The translations under genes were made by a program, and so were the position numbers. From the NCBI GenBank assembly GCA_973895155.1, contig OZ316899.1, forward strand, positions 10,912,001-10,976,000: a DNA stretch of 64,000 nucleotides, in the 5' to 3' direction. The stretch is from Marsupella aquatica. Lineage: Eukaryota > Marchantiophyta. The notes under the pieces were generated by a model. It saw only the letters and a program-made list of their open reading frames with translations. It searched no databases and was not told the origin of the DNA. Below, in pieces: positions 1 to 11,488 of the stretch (position 1 is its first letter; every line of letters starts with the position of its first letter).

Positions 1-2430
1 TTGTTCAGAACCCTTATTTAAAACTCAAAAAGTATGTTTTCAAATTTCTAAAAAGTAACATTCAATTTTCCAAAAGTACACTGTCAAAATTCCAAGTGGA
101 CTATAATATTCCAGAGTTAGTGAAAGTATTGATGTATGTTTTTCTCCAGCTCCATGGTATAGTTTCAATGTTAATGCTTTGTCCCTGTGCTGGTCTAGCG
201 TTGTCCTATGATGATTGAAACAAACCTCTTACCGTTTACCACCATTGCTAAAGAGTGATCAACCCGGACATAGCACTTGTGCATTTGCGGTGGGAAATCT
301 AACCCAGTAGTTGTGCAAGGGGGATCATTGAGCTGAAAGGGCAATCAGAACATTTTTTTGTTGCCCCGAGCAAGTGTGATTGAGGTCGGTTCAGCTGTTG
401 GTGCCCGAATGTTCCACTGCCATCATTTGTGACCACAAGCAATGGAGTTTAGAGTGGGGATTTTCTCGGGGATTTTTGCTAAACCCTTTGCTCTGGTTTT
501 CTTCTCGGAGGTAAGCTTGCTGCTACCACAAGGTGGGGACTGAGGGCTGGACGCAGGATCAAGTTCACAAGTGCAACCTTGGAGCTACCCACGCAACTTG
601 GTATTTGGTGTTGCATTGCAACACCCACCAGGTGAGGTCGAGACTGCCACTATTTGCGTTGTGGCTGATTCACTTGGTTAACAACTGGCTCTTCACATTC
701 GTAGTCAACAATCTCTATTGCACTCTCTCCTATTTTGCTTCTGCTTCATTTTGCCAAAGCAATCCAGGTTTTGTCAATCAGGTTTTGCTGCTGATTTGCC
801 ATGGAGCTCGCAGTAAGGGTATTATTAGGCCCATTGAGGTATTTTTTGGATTGAGTGGTCTGTTGGTGAGTTTGAGGCCCCCTCTGTAGTTTGTAGACCT
901 GCTGTCAGAATGTTTTCATTCCTTGCTGATCAGAGAATCAGGTTTCCTGCTCATTTGCTATGGAGGTTGCCAAAGGGTATTCTTATGCTTCAATTACTCT
1001 GTGTTTTTTTCCAGCTCCACGGTACAGTTTCAATGTTAATGCTTTATCCCGTGTGCGATGGCGTCTTCAATTGTCTATTTCCTTCTTTGTAGAAGCTTGC
1101 TTTGTTGACTACTTGTCTATTTCAGCTTTCAGACACTCTCCATCAATCTTCTTGTCTTTCCCATCTTCTTCCTGCTATCAAAGATTTTGCAAACAAAATA
1201 AGAGATTTTTCTTGGCATCTCTGAGTGTGAATTTAGGAGAATTTGTGTGGCTCTACAAAGATTTGGAATTTGACACTAGGTCAATGTTGAGTTTTTGTTT
1301 ATTGAAAGAATGTGACAGTGTAAGATAGGGTGATAGATAGGACTCAAGTAGCGGGGCTCTTTCTGAGTGTATTAAGTCATAGATGTTTGGGTTACAGCAG
1401 TTAAGTTTGCTCTTAATTGAGCCCACATATAACCCTTACTGCATTGCAACATCCATCAGGTCAGGCCGAGACTCTCACTGTGCAACTGCCAGTCTTCCTC
1501 TCCATTGCTAGAGCATAGGTATGCCCTATATTATGATTTGTCCTTTGAGCTTTTCCTGTTAAACGAGACTGTAGGAGCGGGATGGTACAATTTCAGATAT
1601 GGGATGGTACAATATTGTTGTCTGCTTTGTTGGGGATCCTCATGTGTATGTCATTGCATACACCTTCTACCTTAGGGGAGTATGACTGTACACCTTAGGT
1701 AGAACCGAGTCCTATTCTTAACCCTAGTCCCAGTGATCCCTAATCCTCCAATCAAGAGAGTGAGACAGTGAGAGACAGATGTAAAAGAATCTGTGGATTG
1801 CATTATATGCTATTTGGCACTGTGCTTTGGTTGTTTACAGGGCAAATAAATGTTTTCATAAAGTTGTGAATTCGTGAGATTTGGTGAAGCAAAAGTAGTT
1901 TTTCTTGCATTGTCGTCAACAACCTTTCTGTACTCACATCGAGACGACCAACATCCTCTCCACAACCCATTCTGTAAGTATATATCTCCTATCATTTAAT
2001 TGCAGTTCAACAGAACAGAACTTAAGTTGTCCGCATTGTTTCATTACTGATGGGCAGACTAAAATTATGTTGCATTGTGGACATTGTACAACTCCAACAC
2101 ATTGAATTGGTACATGCTAGAAATATTGCTCCACCAGGTCAGCCAAGTGTATCCGGCAATACAATCATATTCATGATCTTCATTGGATGATCGTAGGAAG
2201 GACCTCAGGGTTTGCTTCTGTCCAATCTGGTTAGTAGCTCTTCAGAGCTAAAACCAATGCACAAGAACACTACTCTGCACTATCTCATACTTTATGGTGC
2301 ATGAGCGCTAGTTTTACGGAGACGATGGCAGATGATAGTAGTCTACAAGTGAGTGTGCACCTAAAGTAGTGTTTGAATTTGGGTATCAATTTAGTTGATC
2401 GTACTCTCTCCCCTACAAAAGAGTATTGGC
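1..2430. other. Gene-free stretch with diverged duplications
   Basis: No reading frame here shows a recognisable domain; the longest open frames (about 120 codons near 533-889 and 960-1328) have unstructured composition and overlap one another. The stretch contains diverged direct repeats (see 139-1050) and a second pair around 612-650 and 1438-1478 sharing TTGCA-TTGCAACA and a CA-CCAGGT-like core. It may be an old transposon remnant or intron-rich non-coding DNA. I cannot assign a function. Confidence 0.4.
139..1050. repeat. Diverged direct repeat pair (139-185 and 1003-1050)
   Basis: Both segments read TTTCTCCAGCTCCATGGTA-like sequence followed by AGTTTCAATGTTAATGCTTT and then a run of C, with only a few mismatches over about 46 bases. 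A weaker copy of the adjoining sequence (ATTTGC-CATGGAG) occurs near 795 and 953. This indicates an old internal duplication of about 860 bp rather than coding conservation. Confidence 0.6.
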
Positions 2431-2483
2431 TTGGGCTTGGCTTTGCACTAGTACATTTTTGGGCCTTTATTCGATAGGATTTA

Positions 2484-2935
2484 CATCGGATCCCTTCAGG
2501 AAAATTGACGCAAAAATTTCTATCATCCGATGCAATTCCCAACGCACTTTATGATGCCCAAACCATCGCATATCGACCATCGGACTTCCATTGGACTTTC
2601 CGATATTTTGGGCAACGGAAGTTCCATTGTAATGTGTTACGGATATTTTAGATCCGATGTAAAATGAATTGGATAACTAACACGCAATGGCACACGATGA
2701 TTTCCTATGTCCGATCCTATTTAAATCAGGATGTCCGATAGATTTTATATGGCAATTTGCGAAGTAATTTGTATCGGACATTGCGTTATTTATCAAAATG
2801 GAAAGTGCGTTATTTTTTGTATCAGACTATCCGATAGATTTAAGATGGGAACCTTGAAGGAGGGGTCCGATGCGTTGGGGATGGGAAAGTTCGAAGGCAG
2901 CAGCATCAGACACTGCTATATTACCGATACGGATG
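2484..2935. repeat. TCCGAT/ATCGGA motif cluster, left
   Basis: Copies in both orientations lie near 2484, 2525, 2575, 2598, 2653, 2711, 2732, 2773, 2829, 2866 and 2926 (some with one mismatch). The region downstream of the minus-strand gene carries this array; its counterpart upstream of the gene is at 5811-5945. Confidence 0.65.
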
Positions 2936-3289
2936 GTAACGGACTTGCAATGGATTATCAAATGTTCTGGGGGTGGAATACAGGGTTTCATGGGTGGTTT
3001 TTGGGGGTTTGGGTATTGGTTTGGGGTTGAAGGTGACATACACCAATTAGGAACCAAAGATAATGCTATAAACACGAGGTCAAAATATCATATTCAAAAA
3101 GGGGATCACCCCAATATGTACAAAATGGATTAGGCCTACCGGGTAGACCCCTCCTGGTCGTGATGGCACGATAGAAGATGTAAAGAGAGCTTTGACTAGA
3201 GACTACACTAGCTATATACAAGGTACCTCCTAGTGAGTGTCTAATCAAAGCTGTCTAGCACTAGATACCCACCTAAATGCAACTAACCT

Positions 3290-4182
3290 CTAAAAAGGTG
3301 TGTTGTGTCCCTTCTTCTTCTTTGGGCGAGAACGAAGGGTGGGTACAGGTCTAGCATCATGAGAGCCCTCCTCCCTCTGGCTGCCCACAACCATGGCAGC
3401 CACCTGCTCACCAGATGGCATGGGTTGGCCTGATGCAGGCCTAGACCTTGACCCACTAGATGCACCGCTAGGGTGGTCAGGCAAGGTAGATGTCCCACCA
3501 ACCCCCGACATGACAGAGTGAAAGGAGGCCTCAACTCCTCCCGCCTACCTGCTAGAGTGATGGGATGGTGCACCGACAGATCCTGTGGGTGGCCCATGTC
3601 GTGCTATACTCCCACCAGACTCACGAGATGGTGCGCGCCCTCTAGATCCACCATCCGGCACGTCGCCACTACCTCGTCGGGAAGGGCCACCTACACCAGA
3701 TACCCCTATGCGATGGCCTTGTCCCATGCCATCACCTCTACTACCCCCTGAGTGCCTGGGCCCCGCACCCCGTGATGCTCCAGAGCGATGGGAGCCCACA
3801 CCATCAGCAGCATGTGACCCACCCCTCCCTGCTGATGGGGCAACGGCACCAGATGGGGCAACAACACCTCGGACCTGAGGAGTAGGGGTGACTGTGGGCA
3901 CCCTCCCCAACCCTGCCTCAGCATCCTGCTCAGAATCTGAGTCTAACTCCTCCGACCCAGACCCCTCCTCATCCTGCGCAATACGGTTTAATTGCAGTTA
4001 GAATGAATGGTCATGACCATAACTCTAACAAATTTGTGACAACCTTAAACATTATGTCACCCTAGGGTGAACACTTACCTCTCCCAACTCATCCTCAAGG
4101 TGGCGCTTTAGAGTGCGGGGTCCATCCGTCTTTGCCAAATTCCTCTCCAACGGCGCAATAGGGCGACCATACTCCCGCTCCT
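3290..4182 (-). pseudogene. Transposon-encoded protein, exons 2 and 3
   Basis: A short exon at about 4081-4182 (REYGRPIAPLERNLAKTDG, then LKRHLEDELGE) is bounded by an AG acceptor and a GTAAGT donor. It is followed by an exon at about 3290-3977 that starts acidic (SEELDSDSEQ), continues as a Gly/Ser/Arg/Pro-rich low-complexity region and ends with a basic RPKKKKG tail that could be a nuclear localisation signal. An in-frame TAG at 3545-3547 interrupts it, consistent with CAG-to-TAG. This continues the gene whose first exon is 4632-5763. The exon joins are inferred from splice consensus only. Confidence 0.4.
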
Positions 4183-4373
4183 GAAATTTAAAGATCCAAA
4201 CCATAGAGGCCAGGTTAATATCAAATCTAGTATTAGCGTGCCCTACCCTAAACCAAGCCACCCTACATAGCCCTAATGTAACCTTAAACCATAGTTCACC
4301 CTAACTTATACTCTACCCTAGTAAAAAATTAACATTAAGTATGTTCATTCAAAAATTTAAATGTTTGCCGAGG

Positions 4374-4495
4374 GGTCCGATGCAGAGTCCGATACAGCCT
4401 GCATCGGACGTATATCGGATGCATAACAGGCAAAATGGCATGACACGGTGTCTGATGCTGCTTTCGATGCAAAACCTATCGGATGAGTATCGGAA
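4374..4495. repeat. TCCGAT/ATCGGA motif cluster inside intron
   Basis: Six to eight motif copies, including the inverted arrangement TCCGAT-ACAGCCTGC-ATCGGA, fall between the inferred splice donor near 4631 and acceptor near 4183 of the minus-strand gene. An intron loaded with the same short motif as the element's flanks recalls the arrangement seen in the ParB-methyltransferase elements further along. Confidence 0.6.
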
Positions 4496-4631
4496 AGAAC
4501 AGGCCCAAGAGCAAAAACGAGTTTTGCAAAGGGTTTAAACAAAAAACATAAGGCACAAACAACTCATTCTTTGTGCGAGGAGTCAGGTGATCAGGGAGTC
4601 GAGGTGGGGAGGAGAGGGAGGGCACTTACAA

Positions 4632-5763
4632 ATTCAGCCTTCAATCGATTAGAGCCACCTTGCCCCATCCAGTGAGTGATGGTAGGCCTCCCCTGCACTC
4701 TCTCCAATGCTGCTATGATGTGCCTTGGTGGTTTGGGGAGTCTTGTTGCCTGAGCTGCCCATTGTTGCAGGTTCTGTTGAAGGGGGAGGATATCAACATT
4801 CTCCCCAGCCTTTCGCTTCTCCTCTGCCAGCCTAATTTCGTTGTCCCAATGTCTTCTTTTCAGCCAGGCACGGACTGAGAGTTCCTCCTCAAGCCAAGCC
4901 GCCCACTCATCGGGGGAAACATCGTCTAGACAACCCTCCTCCCTGATCACCTCTGCATCCACTGCCATATCTCCAAGGTACTTTCTGAATTTCTCTCGCT
5001 GATGATTGCGCATGTCTGAGAGTGATGCTGAAATTTGTTTGTTTAGGAACCTGTCATCAATGTAGGCCCTGTTCCTCAACCGTTCCTTCACCTGCTCTTT
5101 GATTCTCAATCTCTCTTCCTGCTTCTTCTTGCCCCAGTAATCCAGTGGCCCCAAATTGGCCCTCAGCACCTGCTTGAATTGGCTTCAAAATAGATGGTAG
5201 CTCTTAGGCAATGGACCACCACCCGAATTGAGAGCTAGCTCAGGCCTGAGAGCTCTCTCTGCCTCCTTTCGCCTCTGCTCCTCCAATCGCACCTTCTCAA
5301 TTGCCCTAGCTTCTTTTCAAAGCTTTTTCTCTTGTTTTCTTGGAGACAGTGTCTCCTCTGCATCCCCCTTGCCTCTCTTTGCCTCTTTCTTCCTCTTCTT
5401 TTCCTCCTTCTCACTTGCAATGCTTGCAGCAGCAGTCTTCTCTGCCTCACGCCGAGAGGCATCAATCAGCGTTTGGAGGAGTGGGACTACTCTCTCCGTG
5501 TCCTCCACACTCAGCCCTGCCTTGGCCACGAAAATGTCCCTCATAACTTCATTGTATGGCTGGGACGGTCCCCCTTGCTCTCCACCACCACCTGATCCCC
5601 CTTGGTCTCCCCCACCACCTGATCCCCCGACCCCCTCCATCTCTCCTCCTCCTTCAAGCTCTCCTCCTTGATCCAGCTTCAAAAAATTTGAAAAACACCA
5701 AGTGCAAAACGGGGCTCGACGCGCGGGTCTTCGCACCTGCATCGATTCATTTTTCCGAAACAA
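4632..5763 (-). pseudogene. Transposon-encoded protein, exon 1, two stops
   Basis: A single reading frame runs from an ATG at 5763 to a GTAAGTG donor at about 4631. It is interrupted only by TGA at 5317-5319 and TGA at 5185-5187; the frame is identical on both sides, so these look like CGA-to-TGA changes. The product would be about 375 residues: a short N-terminus, a Gly-rich GGG/GEQGG tract, a Lys/Arg/Glu-rich probable coiled coil, then a more globular part with WAAWLEEEL and HIIAALERVQGRP. I recognise no family. It is probably an accessory or DNA-binding protein of the surrounding transposon. Confidence 0.5.
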
Positions 5764-5810
5764 AACCTTCTACTTCCAATTCTTTTTGTTTTGGACTTTG
5801 CAAACCCAAA

Positions 5811-5945
5811 GGTATCGGACACGCAATCGGACTTTCCAAAACTATCTGCTTCAGACCCCTCGTCCTTTTCTTGTGGCCGTGTATTTACCAAGTGTGGCCC
5901 GACTCCTATTGCATCGGACCCCTCATGAAGTTATATCGGATACCT
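5811..5945. repeat. TCCGAT/ATCGGA motif cluster, right
   Basis: Four clear copies (near 5812, 5828, 5910 and 5935) lie just upstream of the minus-strand gene, mirroring the left cluster. These probably form the other subterminal array of the element. Confidence 0.55.
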
Positions 5946-5965
5946 CTTGGCTTTCCCAAAGGGGG

Positions 5966-6439
5966 TCCAATATAATGTTTTGAATTTGGGTTGGGTATGG
6001 TATTGGAGGGTTTAGAGTATAATTTAGGATATTTAGGTTTTGTATGGGGTAAGGGCACATGGTTGGAGTTATCATTTGCTTTCATATTTGAATCCGCGTT
6101 TTGTAGGGCTCTACATATGTGAACGGGACAGTGAACGTTGTCACGTGGACTTTAAGTTAGGGGCTCCTCGGGCAAACTACACGCTTCTGGCTACGATCAG
6201 GACAAGTGACAAGCACTTTTTGGAGCGAACTCTCACTCCTTTATATTTTTTACTTTTCTCACAAAGTTTACAATAGGTGCCCTTGAGTAAGCTTGCCCAC
6301 AAGAGTGTGGTAGCTGGCCCTACGACGGGCCGCTACCTCTAACTTATCGGGTAGAACTCCTCGAGTGACTAACTACTCGAAATTTGACGGAAAAACTATC
6401 CTCCTTAGTTCACAAAACCAAAGCTCGACTAGCTACTCC
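5966..6439. other. Spacer, no gene seen
   Basis: AT-rich at first, then a mixed-composition stretch with no coding signal. Short open frames here have no recognisable domain. The right part (6290 onward) may already belong to the Gypsy LTR fragment that precedes the Copia remnant. Confidence 0.3.
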
Positions 6440-6560
6440 ACTAGTCTAAAACAGCTCACACGGAACTCAGGCCTGGACCAACGAGGCTCCAGACTCGAGA
6501 AAACTCCCCGCCTTGATCAACGAGCAAGCCACTTAAGACTCGGTACTTAAATCACTATAA
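6440..6560 (-). repeat. LTR fragment related to Gypsy-2 (38-bp repeat units)
   Basis: Two units of the repeat CTCCAGACTCGAGAAA...CCGCCTTGATCAACGAG match the three units found in the opposite orientation in the Gypsy-2 LTR at 17984-18090. The fragment sits exactly where the Copia gag frame at 6575 is broken. I infer that it is a remnant of the same LTR family inserted into Copia gag. Confidence 0.5.
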
Positions 6561-6574
6561 TCCCCGTATCCTAT

Positions 6575-7250
6575 TAATGGGAAGAACTACAACTAAGATT
6601 TGATCACATGCGCACCATCTCCCTCCCAACAGCCCGCCACAACTGGATTAATCTGCGAGTACAAGATCACACCACAATTGCAAATAATAACAGTGAATTA
6701 TTCAGGATCACTTCACAACTGGCAGTTTGTGGCAGCCCTGTAGATGATGCTGAGAAAATCGAAAAGACTTTATCTACGTTTCATGTTACCAATCTGGTAC
6801 TGGCAGCCTAGTATCGTAACATGAACTTTACTAGATATTCACAGCTAATCTCACATATGCTACTCGCGGAGAAGCACCAAATGTTATTGATGCAGAATGC
6901 AAAGATGAGGCCACCAGGAACCGCACCCCTACCACCAAAACCAGAGACCCACCTATATGAGCCAGCAAATAGACAACGGGGACACGGTTGTGGGAGCTTT
7001 AGGGGGAGCAGAGGCCGACCATTTGGTCGAGGTCGCTACAAAGGCCGTGGAAGAGGCCGAACTGAATTTAATGAAATAGCACAAGACCCTTGGAATAGAA
7101 ATGGTTTTTGAGGACGAAGCTCTGGCCAAGGATTCCAACACCAGAGACGAGATAAGTTTCCTCCACTCTTATGTTTTTGCTATGGCACAAAAGGACACAT
7201 CCAAAAGGCATGCAGAGCAACAACACATCTAGTCAAGCTCTATAAAGAAA
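6575..7250 (+). pseudogene. gag: Copia gag C-terminal part with degenerate zinc knuckle
   Basis: The frame resembles the UBN2-type gag domain of plant Copia elements: WEELQLRFDHMR, then LRVQDHTTIANNNSELF, then LISHMLLAEKHQ. It is interrupted by TAG at 6809-6811 and a TGA near 7109. A basic RGRGRGR tract precedes a CCHC knuckle at about 7165-7215 (CFCYGTKGHIQKAC). The second Cys of the usual CX2CX4HX4C spacing has been replaced by Tyr, so zinc binding is doubtful. Gag would coat the RNA in the virus-like particle. Confidence 0.8.
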
Positions 7251-7288
7251 GCTTAAACAAGCAAACACCAGAGGCACAAGGGAGTTAT

Positions 7289-8718
7289 ATGGAAATACCA
7301 GAGAGTATAAACACACATATAACGGACACAGAGATGCCTGAAGCTCACATAGTTCACTATGAATCTGAGATTACACACAACTCAGATCCCTCTGATTGCA
7401 TTGTCGATTGCGGAACTTCCCATTCGATCCTTAGGTCAAGGCAATTCTTCAAAAATATTTCCCAGTCCAATAGAGCAATTACAACAATAACAGGTCAGAA
7501 CCAAATCGAGGAAGGAAATGGCCCAGCTACTGTCGAATTCCCTGGAGGGACAGTCATTCATATCCGCTCAGCCATTTATGCACCCAAGGCCACACAAAAC
7601 TTGGTCAGTTTCCAAGACATCACAGCCAACCAACTTCATATACATACAAACAGAACTGAAAAAGGGGTAGTCCTCCAAATACTAGAGAAGACACACAAGG
7701 GAATGCAAGTCAGGGAGATCTTACTGATTTCCCCACCAGGCTTATATATTACAAAATACAAGCATTCCACACTGAAAGAACAGTCCCCACATTAACAGAA
7801 ACATGGCACAATTGACTCGGGCACCCCGGTACTACGATGTATCATCGTATAATCCGGGACACCGTAGGAATACCTAGGGGAGTACACCCTTCCACTTTGA
7901 AACAACCATGCCTGGCTTGCGCTCAAGGCAAACTGATAATCAGACCTGTTGTATCAAAAACTACACATGTAATACCAAGATTCCTCGAAAGAATCCACGC
8001 CAATGTATGTGGACCCATAGACCCACCTTCAGGCCCCTTCAGGTTTTTCCTTGCCATTATTGATGCTTCATCAAAATGGTCTTAGGTTTCATTGCTATCA
8101 ACAAGAAACTTAGTTTTTCCTTGAATACTATCACACATTTTGAAGCTGAAATCACAATTTCCAAATAACCCAATTAAAACATTAAGGGTAGACAATGCAG
8201 GGGAGTTCACCTCGAAGACTTTTGATGAATTCTGTGAGACAGCTGGCATAGACACCGAGTACCCAGTTCCCCACGTTCATTTCCAAAATGGAATAGCAGA
8301 GTCATTAATCAAAAGACTACAGCTAATTGCTAGGGCCTTGCTAATGCAAACCCAATTGCCAATTACAGCCTAGGGCCATGCAATCCTACATGCTGCGTCA
8401 TTGCTCAAATACCGACCATTTGCATTCAATTCACATACCCCACATTACTTGGCATTTGGACTTCCACCAAACATCTCACATCTTCGTACATTTGGATGTT
8501 TGGTCCTTGTTCTGATCATGGGCCCTAGACGAACCAAAATGGGACCCCAAAGACAAAGAGGGATATATATAGGATATGACTCACCATCAATTATACATTT
8601 TCTTGAACCGACAACAACAGATGTATATACGGCCAGATTTATAGACTGCAGTTTTTTTGAGGATGTGTTCCCTCGACTAACAAATCCAGAAAACATCGAG
8701 GCTACATTAAAGACATAG
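7289..8718 (+). pseudogene. pol: Copia protease and integrase
   Basis: The aspartic protease has VDCGTSHSI, a variant of the D-S/C-G-A/T motif, near 7395-7425. It is followed by a GAG-pre-integrase segment with a CLAC-type zinc site (about 7905) and an integrase core. The first Asp is in LAIIDASSKWS (near 8065), the second in LRVDNAGEF (near 8175) and the Glu in NGIAESLIKR (near 8290), so the DDE triad is readable although stops at 7793, 8083 and 8371 split it. The downstream IYIGYDSPS and RFIDCSFFEDVFP segments are the conserved Copia linker before RT. Confidence 0.85.
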
Positions 8719-9161
8719 ATCCTACAATGGCAATCTCCAAATCCATTTCAAAATGATCCAAGGACCAGGCAAGCAGATGAGGAAGTAAGACAAATTATCC
8801 ATCTTCACCAGATGCTCGAGAAGCTACCTGATGCATTTAATGATGCAGCAGCTGTAACACATTCACATATAGAGGCAGGAAATGTACCTGCCAGAATAGC
8901 TGCACCAAGCCGGTTAGCTTCAAAAGCAGCTCCAAGAGCTAAGCGCGGTCGACCACCAGGTTCAAAAGACAATCAACCTTGACAAAGAAGATCACAGGCT
9001 AACACAGTAAATACATCAATACCTGTGGTACACACTGCCCTACCACCCACAACGACTGTTGAAAATGAGGAAATTACCATAAATTACATGCATACTAGCA
9101 GAATATGGCATACAAACAATACAATAATAGATGATATTTTTGCCTATGCAATTGCACAAGA
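8719..9161 (+). pseudogene. Copia pol linker with AT-hook-like motif
   Basis: Following a stop at 8716-8718 the same frame continues through a linker with HLHQMLEKLPDAF and an AT-hook-like KRGRPPGSKDN (near 8940-8975), then TINYMHTSRIWH before it is cut by the Gypsy LTR at 9162. The RT domain expected next is absent from the window. Confidence 0.6.
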
Positions 9162-10357
9162 TGTGGTGCGTCCCATGGGTCCCTAAACCCAAGAAACCCC
9201 TCTCACATGCCGATTCCCGCAGGTTTCGCTCTTGGCGAGGCCAATTTTGCGGCTTTAGCGGCATGGGACGCTGCTAACTTCCTTCTACTACTATTGCTAT
9301 TAACATTTTACTCACATATACTAGACAGATCCTTCATCGGGTAATGAGATACGTAGCCGGCCTATTCTCGGCCTTCCCTTGTCCTCCTCTCTTGGTTTTC
9401 TTTTAGGTATCTTTGGATTCCGCCGCCGGAATGATCCCCAACTGGCTTGGATAAGCCGCTAAGACCTCTCTCAGCTCGACACATCCAACTCTTACTACCT
9501 TGCTTACTCCCTTCTTGGTTGATGTGGGCAGTCTTCAAACAAGTTAATGCGACACACAAATAGCAAAATGACTCCTTCTAACTGAGTTATACCATGCACT
9601 TGCCATACAAACAGTACTTCTCATATACAAGATTTGCGAACTAAGCCGTGAGGCCAACTCTATTCATTTCTTAGGTATGAGGAAACATGAATATACACAA
9701 GGGTCACAGTATAACTAACCGAGAGATTCTTTAACTACTTGATCCCAGCCCTGTTGGTGCACTAAAAACTTGCTAAGGAAGAAGGCCTCGAACTCCCCGC
9801 AGCCCAGGTACTTATCCTGGTAGTGGATCCGCCTAATTCCTTGTAGCGTAAGCCTAATCTACCTAACTGTAATCTACCTATGTACAGCGAGGCAGGAGCA
9901 CAAGTGTTGCTCTTACCAGTGGATCCGCAATCCCACTAAGCTAAGTGTCAGGGCCGCCCCTTGGTCCTGATCCTAATTCTAAACTTGGAGATCTGAGCCT
10001 GCCCTGCCCACTCACGCCTCCTCCCTCCACGTCCGCCCTCCTTAAAAGGAGCGGTCCTCCACCACCGCCATGGCAGCAGTGTCTGGTCCTTAATGGACGC
10101 CCCCAACACTTCCTTCACAGCCACTACTGTAGGTCCGTCCTCTGATAGATTACCTGCTCCTGACCGAATCAACTCTCCATTGGCCTGACTGGGTCCACCC
10201 TCGGCTTCGGCCTCAGCATTGGCCACGGCCATGGTTCCATAGTCACCCTTAATTGTTTATATTTCCCTATTTTTGTTACTATACTAAGGTGTTTCCTAGG
10301 ATACACTCCTGATTTTACTAATTAAACTGGCCTAATGATTCCTGGCTAGGCATCACA
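9162..10357 (-). repeat. 3' LTR of Gypsy-1 (internally deleted)
   Basis: On the minus strand this segment begins TGTGATGCCTAGCC immediately after the purine tract AAGTGGGGAGCTA (10358-10370) and ends GGGACGCACCACA, so it has the TG...CA ends of an LTR. The same outer sequence frames the 4.4-kb LTR at 49588-54034, but about 3.26 kb of the interior is missing here, with the join near 10230. The bases left of the LTR, CAAGA at 9157-9161, are the presumed target duplication; its partner on the right was not found. The internal motif ATTCCGCCGCCGGAAT lies near 9417. Confidence 0.8.
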
Positions 10358-11488
10358 TAGCTCCCCACTTAATTGTGAAGCGTCCTCGCGAACAACTTCA
10401 TCTTTGTCCATATAGTATTTCTTGAGGCGATCGTAATGAATGCGAATGGGGTATATTTCTCCAGTAATGTTGGCCAATTGCACGGAGCCATTGGAGAACC
10501 TCATGTTTACTCTGAAGGGTCCTAACCAGCGAGTGTAAAGTTTACCCGGGAACCTACTATACCTACTATCATAAAGTAATACAAGATCTCCTGTGTGGAT
10601 ACTAACTGGTTTCAATATTTTATCGTATTGCTGCTTCATGGTATTCTGTCTATATTCTACTCTCTTGGCTGAAATCATTCTTGCTTCCTCTAAAGCTTCT
10701 AATCTATATTCTCGCTCCTTTAGGCTTTCCTCCTCAGAGACTCTTTCCTCAATTGTAATTTGAAATGTGGGTATCTCAAGTTGCATGGGTACTAGAGCTT
10801 CTTGCCCAAAGGTTAAGAAAAAAGGTGTATGACCGGTAGTGGATTTATAGGCTAAATTGTAAGCAAAAACAACAGCAAACAATTTATCATCCCAATCGAG
10901 TTTGTTCTGAGCTATAGTTTTGTTTAATATTTTTCCTATAATCCCATTGGCTCGTTCTGTCAACCCATTTGCCTTTGGGTGGTAAGGAGTAGTAGGTCTA
11001 TGTCTAACTAAATACTGCTTATTTAAACGACTAATTATATCATTCAGAAAATGGGTTCCTCTATCACTAACTAATTCTAAGGGTGCTCCATACCTGGTGA
11101 AGATCTGCTCATACATGAATCGAGCCGTAGTAATTGCGTCATCCTTCGTCGTCGGCCTGGCCTCCACCCACTTAGTTGCAAAGTCCGTGGCCAGGATTAT
11201 GTACTTGTTTCTCCGAGGATGGGTCAATGGTTTCAGAGGTCCCATGAAATCAATACCCCACTTCTCGAATGGTGCCAGAGGTAGAATAGGGTGCAGAGGA
11301 TGTCTTGTGGACGCCCTTGGTCCTCCCGCTCGTTGACAAGGATCGCATTGTTTGATAAACTGATAGACATCTTTGTGCAGGGTGGGCCACCAGTAACCGG
11401 CGTTTAATATCTTTTTAGACGTGGTCCGCCGGCCTCCTCCCCATTCATAGCCCGTAAGACTCATTTTACCTCTCCCTTCTCCAAACAC
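10346..11488 (-). pseudogene. pol: Gypsy-1 integrase
   Basis: The frame starts in the zinc-binding region (YWWPTLHKDV, then CDPCQR; the upstream histidines are lost). The core has WGIDFMGPL (Asp), ELVSDRGTHF (Asp) and NGLTERANG (Glu), so the DDE triad is present. The C-terminal domain contains GDLVLLYDSR and RWLGPFRV. It would catalyse insertion of the cDNA. It is separated from the RT frame by TGA at 11461-11463 and a frameshift between about 11400 and 11450, so the polyprotein cannot be read through. The stop lies just before the polypurine tract. Confidence 0.92.

Larger units (their letters stand above)
2440..5965 (-). mobile_element. Decayed DNA transposon with dispersed TCCGAT motif
   Basis: About twenty copies of a (C/T)ATCGGA(C/T) heptamer in either orientation cluster in three places: 2484-2935, 4374-4495 and 5811-5945. 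They surround and interrupt a minus-strand three-exon gene (3290-5763). Subterminal arrays of a short motif in both orientations are typical of CACTA/En-Spm transposons, whose transposon protein binds them. I did not find clear terminal inverted repeats or a DDE transposase, so the superfamily is uncertain and the ends given are the outermost motif copies. Confidence 0.5.
6575..9161 (+). mobile_element. Ty1/Copia retrotransposon remnant (Copia-1)
   Basis: Gag, protease and integrase follow in Copia order on the plus strand. The 5' part of gag is missing where it meets the Gypsy-2-like LTR fragment, and the RT/RNase H part is missing because a Gypsy LTR was inserted at 9162. The coding frames carry several stops, so the element is dead. 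Confidence 0.85.

Noticed and set aside
533-1328. Overlapping open frames of 60-122 codons that could be small genes
   Set aside because: They overlap in different frames, lack recognisable motifs and look like chance openings in non-coding DNA.
3545-3910. Plus-strand and alternative minus frames over the GC-rich 3.3-3.9 kb segment as separate genes
   Set aside because: They are antisense or shifted readings of the Gly/Ser/Arg-rich exon, caused by its low complexity.
10358-10370. TAGCTCCCCACTT as a promoter element
   Set aside because: Its position directly before TGTGATGCC on the minus strand makes it the polypurine tract of Gypsy-1.
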